Shown: in pieces, positions 61,618-64,000 of the stretch | Layout: every line of letters begins with the position of its first letter | How positions within the stretch are numbered: the stretch's first letter is position 1 | NCBI RefSeq assembly: GCF_900604955.1 | Contig: NZ_UWPE01000001.1 | Location: 372,001-436,000 of the forward strand | Source of the DNA: Neoactinobaculum massilliense | GTDB lineage: Bacteria; Actinomycetota; Actinomycetes; Actinomycetales; Actinomycetaceae | Direction: 5' to 3' | Length of the DNA stretch: 64,000 nt | Notes under the pieces: model-generated | Seen by the model: only the letters and a program-made list of their open reading frames with translations | Told to the model about the DNA's origin: nothing | The model's database searches: none | Made by a program: the position numbers and the translations under genes

Positions 61618-64000
61618 ATGCATTCGGCTAAGAAAGGCCGGCTCGCTGCTGTCAGCGCGGCCGCCATGCTCGCGCTCACGGGTGCAAGCATGGCCACCCC
61701 GGCCATGGCAGCGGTAACCACGCCCGCTGCATCTTCAGCTACCGGCTCCACGCCGGCGCAGGGTCAGCAACCCACCTCCACCACCATTTCCTCTACCGGA
61801 CTCAAGCCCGGTCAGATCAAGCACGTGTGGCTGATCATCCTGGAAAACAAGTCCTACGACGCCACGTTCAGCGGCCTTAACCAGAACTCATACCTGTGGA
61901 AGGAACTACCGAAGCAAGGTGCCCTGGTGCAGAACTACTTCGGCACCGGTCACTACTCGCAGGACAACTACACCTCCATGGTGTCTGGCCAGTCCGCCTC
62001 CTATGATTTGCAGTCTGATTGCGATGTGGCGAACACACCATTCTCCGACAACGATCACATCAACACCACGCACAACGGCTCCGCGTTTGGGCAGACGGAC
62101 AACTACGGCCAGGCCACCTCCCTCGCCGGCGCGAATGCCTCCGATGGCAAGAACGGGTGCACCTACCCCCGCGAGGTCCCCACGCTGTTCAACCAGTTCG
62201 ATGCGGCTGGCGTGAGCTGGAAGGGTTACGCGCAGGATCTGCGGAACATCCCGGGCCGTGAGGATGGTCCCGCCGGAGCTCCTGGCACCCTTGAGAACTC
62301 CCCGTACACCAACCCGAAGAACATGCAACCGAGCGCCGCTGAGAAGGCCGCCGGCATCACGTCCTTCACGGGCGCCACCGCGGACGGCACCGACCAGTAC
62401 GTGGCCAAGCACTATCCCTTCCCCTGGTTCGCTTCTATTACGGGTCAGGATGGCGGCGCGCTCACCACGCCGGTTGATGGCGGCACGGATGCCGATACCG
62501 CCCACCATGCCAACCTGGCCGATCAGGACAACGGCCTGATCGCTGACCTCAACAAGCCGGCGGATGAGGTACCAGCATTCAACTGGATCACCCCGAACAA
62601 CTGCTCTGATGCGCATGACGCCACCTGCAAGGGCAACAACATGTCCGGCCTGTTCGACGAGAACGGCAACCCGGACTACTCCCTCCCGCTGGACACGCCG
62701 GCCAAGAACAACACCGGCGGGCTCTACGCCTCGGATCTATTCCTGCGCTACTACATTCCGCTCATTGAAAACTCCGCCGCCTTCAAGGATGGCGGACTCA
62801 TTGACATCACCTTCGACGAGGCCAATCCGCCGTTTGTGAACATGTCCTTCAATAATGCGACGGATCAGACGGACGTGGCCAAGGCCGCTGCCTCCAACGA
62901 GCTCTACCAGTACAAGCAGCAGAACGTGACGGATCTGGCCGATGGCTACAAGGACTATGCGGCGCACACCTTCCCGCAATCCTCTGATATGGCCAAGAAC
63001 TACATCGTTGCTGACCAGGCCGGCCAGAACATTAACGGCAAGAACGTCACCTGGGAGCCCACGGGCCCGAACTCCACCCTGGAGACGGACGCCAACGGCA
63101 ACCAGCTCTACCCGGGCCCTGGCGACAACGGGTACATCACCCGTCCGCCAGCCTGCGATGAAACCGGTGCGGATGGCTTCAACTGCGTGGAGGGTGCCAA
63201 GAATACCGGCTACTACGCAAGCGGTGCCAAGACCCTCAAGAATCTCAGCGTGCCGGCTGGTGCCTCGAGCATCACGGCGAGCGTGACCGTGGGTGACACG
63301 GGACGTGCCGTGACGGGCACGGGTATTCCGGATGGCACCTTTGTAGGCACCGTTACCAACGAGGGCCCGCATGCGCCGTCGTTCGATCAGGGCATGAACG
63401 CCTCCTTCACGCTGGTGGATAAGAACGGCAACCCCGTGAAGACCACCGCGGCGGTCACCGAAGTGACGCTCTCCGCCACAGGAATTCCCGGCCACCTGAA
63501 CGAGGGGGAGACCCCGAACGTCCTCTTTGACGCTCAGGATGCCACGCCCGGCGGTGGTCGCACCGGCTCCGTACTCATTTCCCCGCTCATCAAGCCAGGA
63601 ACCGTGTCCACCACGTACTACAACCACTACTCGTGGCTACGCACCATGGAGGACATCTTCCAGGTGTCAAACGGCACGGATAATACGCCGCTTGCGGCCG
63701 GCACCGTGTCCGGCGGCCTCGACGGCGAGGGTCATCTCGGTTTCGCCGCGCAAGCGGGCCTGGCGCCCTTCGGTACCGATGTGTTCACGAACGCCTCGAC
63801 TCCGACCGATCAGCCCACGAGTGAGCCCACTGGTACCCCGACCGATCAGCCCACGGGCAACCCGACGAGCAAACCGACCACCGGTAAGGGCAGCGCGGCC
63901 GTCAACCCCACGGGTAACCTCTTCGAGTTCTACGTGTCTGGCCGGCCTTCCGACGGCGTCAAACTAGTTCCCTTTGGCAAGGCGCTTGACGAGGGCTTTG
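61618..64000 (+). CDS. Secreted phosphoesterase (phospholipase C / acid phosphatase family), 3' end beyond window
   Basis: At least 794 residues, still open at the window edge. A signal peptide (about 1-32, ending PAMA) precedes an alkaline-phosphatase-fold phosphoesterase domain (PF04185 type) with WLIILENKSYDATFSG, a nucleophile/metal region NYFGTGHYSQDNYTSM and IDITFDEANPP. A Thr/Pro-rich repeat linker with TPTDQPT twice (about 723-745) leads to a further segment (VNPTGNLFEFYVSG) and a cell-wall anchor is possible beyond the edge. AAGGAG precedes the ATG. The upstream PHO-box-like array suggests induction by phosphate starvation. Confidence 0.88.
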   Translation, partial: MHSAKKGRLAAVSAAAMLALTGASMATPAMAAVTTPAASSATGSTPAQGQQPTSTTISSTGLKPGQIKHVWLIILENKSYDATFSGLNQNSYLWKELPKQGALVQNYFGTGHYSQDNYTSMVSGQSASYDLQSDCDVANTPFSDNDHINTTHNGSAFGQTDNYGQATSLAGANASDGKNGCTYPREVPTLFNQFDAAGVSWKGYAQDLRNIPGREDGPAGAPGTLENSPYTNPKNMQPSAAEKAAGITSFTGATADGTDQYVAKHYPFPWFASITGQDGGALTTPVDGGTDADTAHHANLADQDNGLIADLNKPADEVPAFNWITPNNCSDAHDATCKGNNMSGLFDENGNPDYSLPLDTPAKNNTGGLYASDLFLRYYIPLIENSAAFKDGGLIDITFDEANPPFVNMSFNNATDQTDVAKAAASNELYQYKQQNVTDLADGYKDYAAHTFPQSSDMAKNYIVADQAGQNINGKNVTWEPTGPNSTLETDANGNQLYPGPGDNGYITRPPACDETGADGFNCVEGAKNTGYYASGAKTLKNLSVPAGASSITASVTVGDTGRAVTGTGIPDGTFVGTVTNEGPHAPSFDQGMNASFTLVDKNGNPVKTTAAVTEVTLSATGIPGHLNEGETPNVLFDAQDATPGGGRTGSVLISPLIKPGTVSTTYYNHYSWLRTMEDIFQVSNGTDNTPLAAGTVSGGLDGEGHLGFAAQAGLAPFGTDVFTNASTPTDQPTSEPTGTPTDQPTGNPTSKPTTGKGSAAVNPTGNLFEFYVSGRPSDGVKLVPFGKALDEGF

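Noticed and set aside
62737-63627. Antisense open frame of about 296 codons opposite the phosphoesterase
   Set aside because: Shadow of a highly GC-biased gene; low-complexity Val/Gly/Arg composition and no ribosome site.
1-64000. tRNA genes, CRISPR arrays, insertion sequences, prophage
   Set aside because: The only T-arm-like GGTTCGATTCC belongs to tmRNA; there are no regular spaced repeats, transposases or phage genes.

Overview
The window is a 64 kb piece of a GC-rich chromosome from a Gram-positive actinobacterium. Lineage-typical genes support this: an AdnA/AdnB helicase-nuclease pair, DUF3107, DUF3039 and DUF2017 proteins, a Tad locus placed upstream of prfB-ftsE-ftsX-smpB-ssrA, and a pncB / clpS-DUF2017-murI-phosphodiesterase-rph-rdgB block that matches the mycobacterial gene order. 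The small-genome style (MprF, AzlCD, sugar and amino-acid ABC importers, no IS elements, no CRISPR, no tRNA seen) suggests a host-associated Actinomycetaceae-like organism, but the genus is not fixed by the sequence. Many genes appear leaderless: a TANNNT -10 box lies 6 or 7 bases before the start codon.

Layout. 0-10 kb: O-methyltransferase, Mrp, an acyltransferase/SGNH protein, DUF1003 plus a cytosolic MgtE-like protein, aminopeptidase P, a PHP phosphoesterase, MarC, and a frameshifted aquaporin/GlpF gene. 10-21 kb: a DEAD-box RNA helicase with a basic tail, DUF3107, adnA-adnB, and a phosphotransferase. 21-26.5 kb: a translationally coupled Tad-type operon. 26.5-32.2 kb: prfB, ftsE, ftsX, a LytM-type peptidoglycan hydrolase, smpB and tmRNA (cell division and ribosome rescue). 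32.2-39.8 kb: YefM/YoeB toxin-antitoxin, an isochorismatase-like hydrolase, a RelE remnant, an ABC exporter, an APC permease, a 5'-truncated MFS-CBS gene and azlCD. 40.1-41.9 kb: three tandem secreted paralogs of a family I do not recognise. 41.9-48.3 kb: a LacI-regulated sugar ABC importer with a perfect operator palindrome, then an amino-acid ABC importer. 48.5-61.3 kb: mprF, a HU protein, an LD-carboxypeptidase-like protein, DUF3039 plus a helicase, pncB, clpS, DUF2017, murI, an MBL phosphodiesterase, rph, rdgB and a degenerate Nudix protein. 61.6 kb to the end: a secreted phosphoesterase, cut by the window edge, preceded by a candidate PHO box.

The less ordinary content is: (1) a palindromic 10-mer, ACGACGTCGT, with close variants, seeded through the intergenic spacers; (2) the three-gene secreted paralog cluster behind a comparatively AT-rich leader; (3) a uniform leaderless-promoter geometry; (4) a four-unit 11-nt PHO-box-like array; and (5) several genes in decay (aquaporin, MFS-CBS, RelE).
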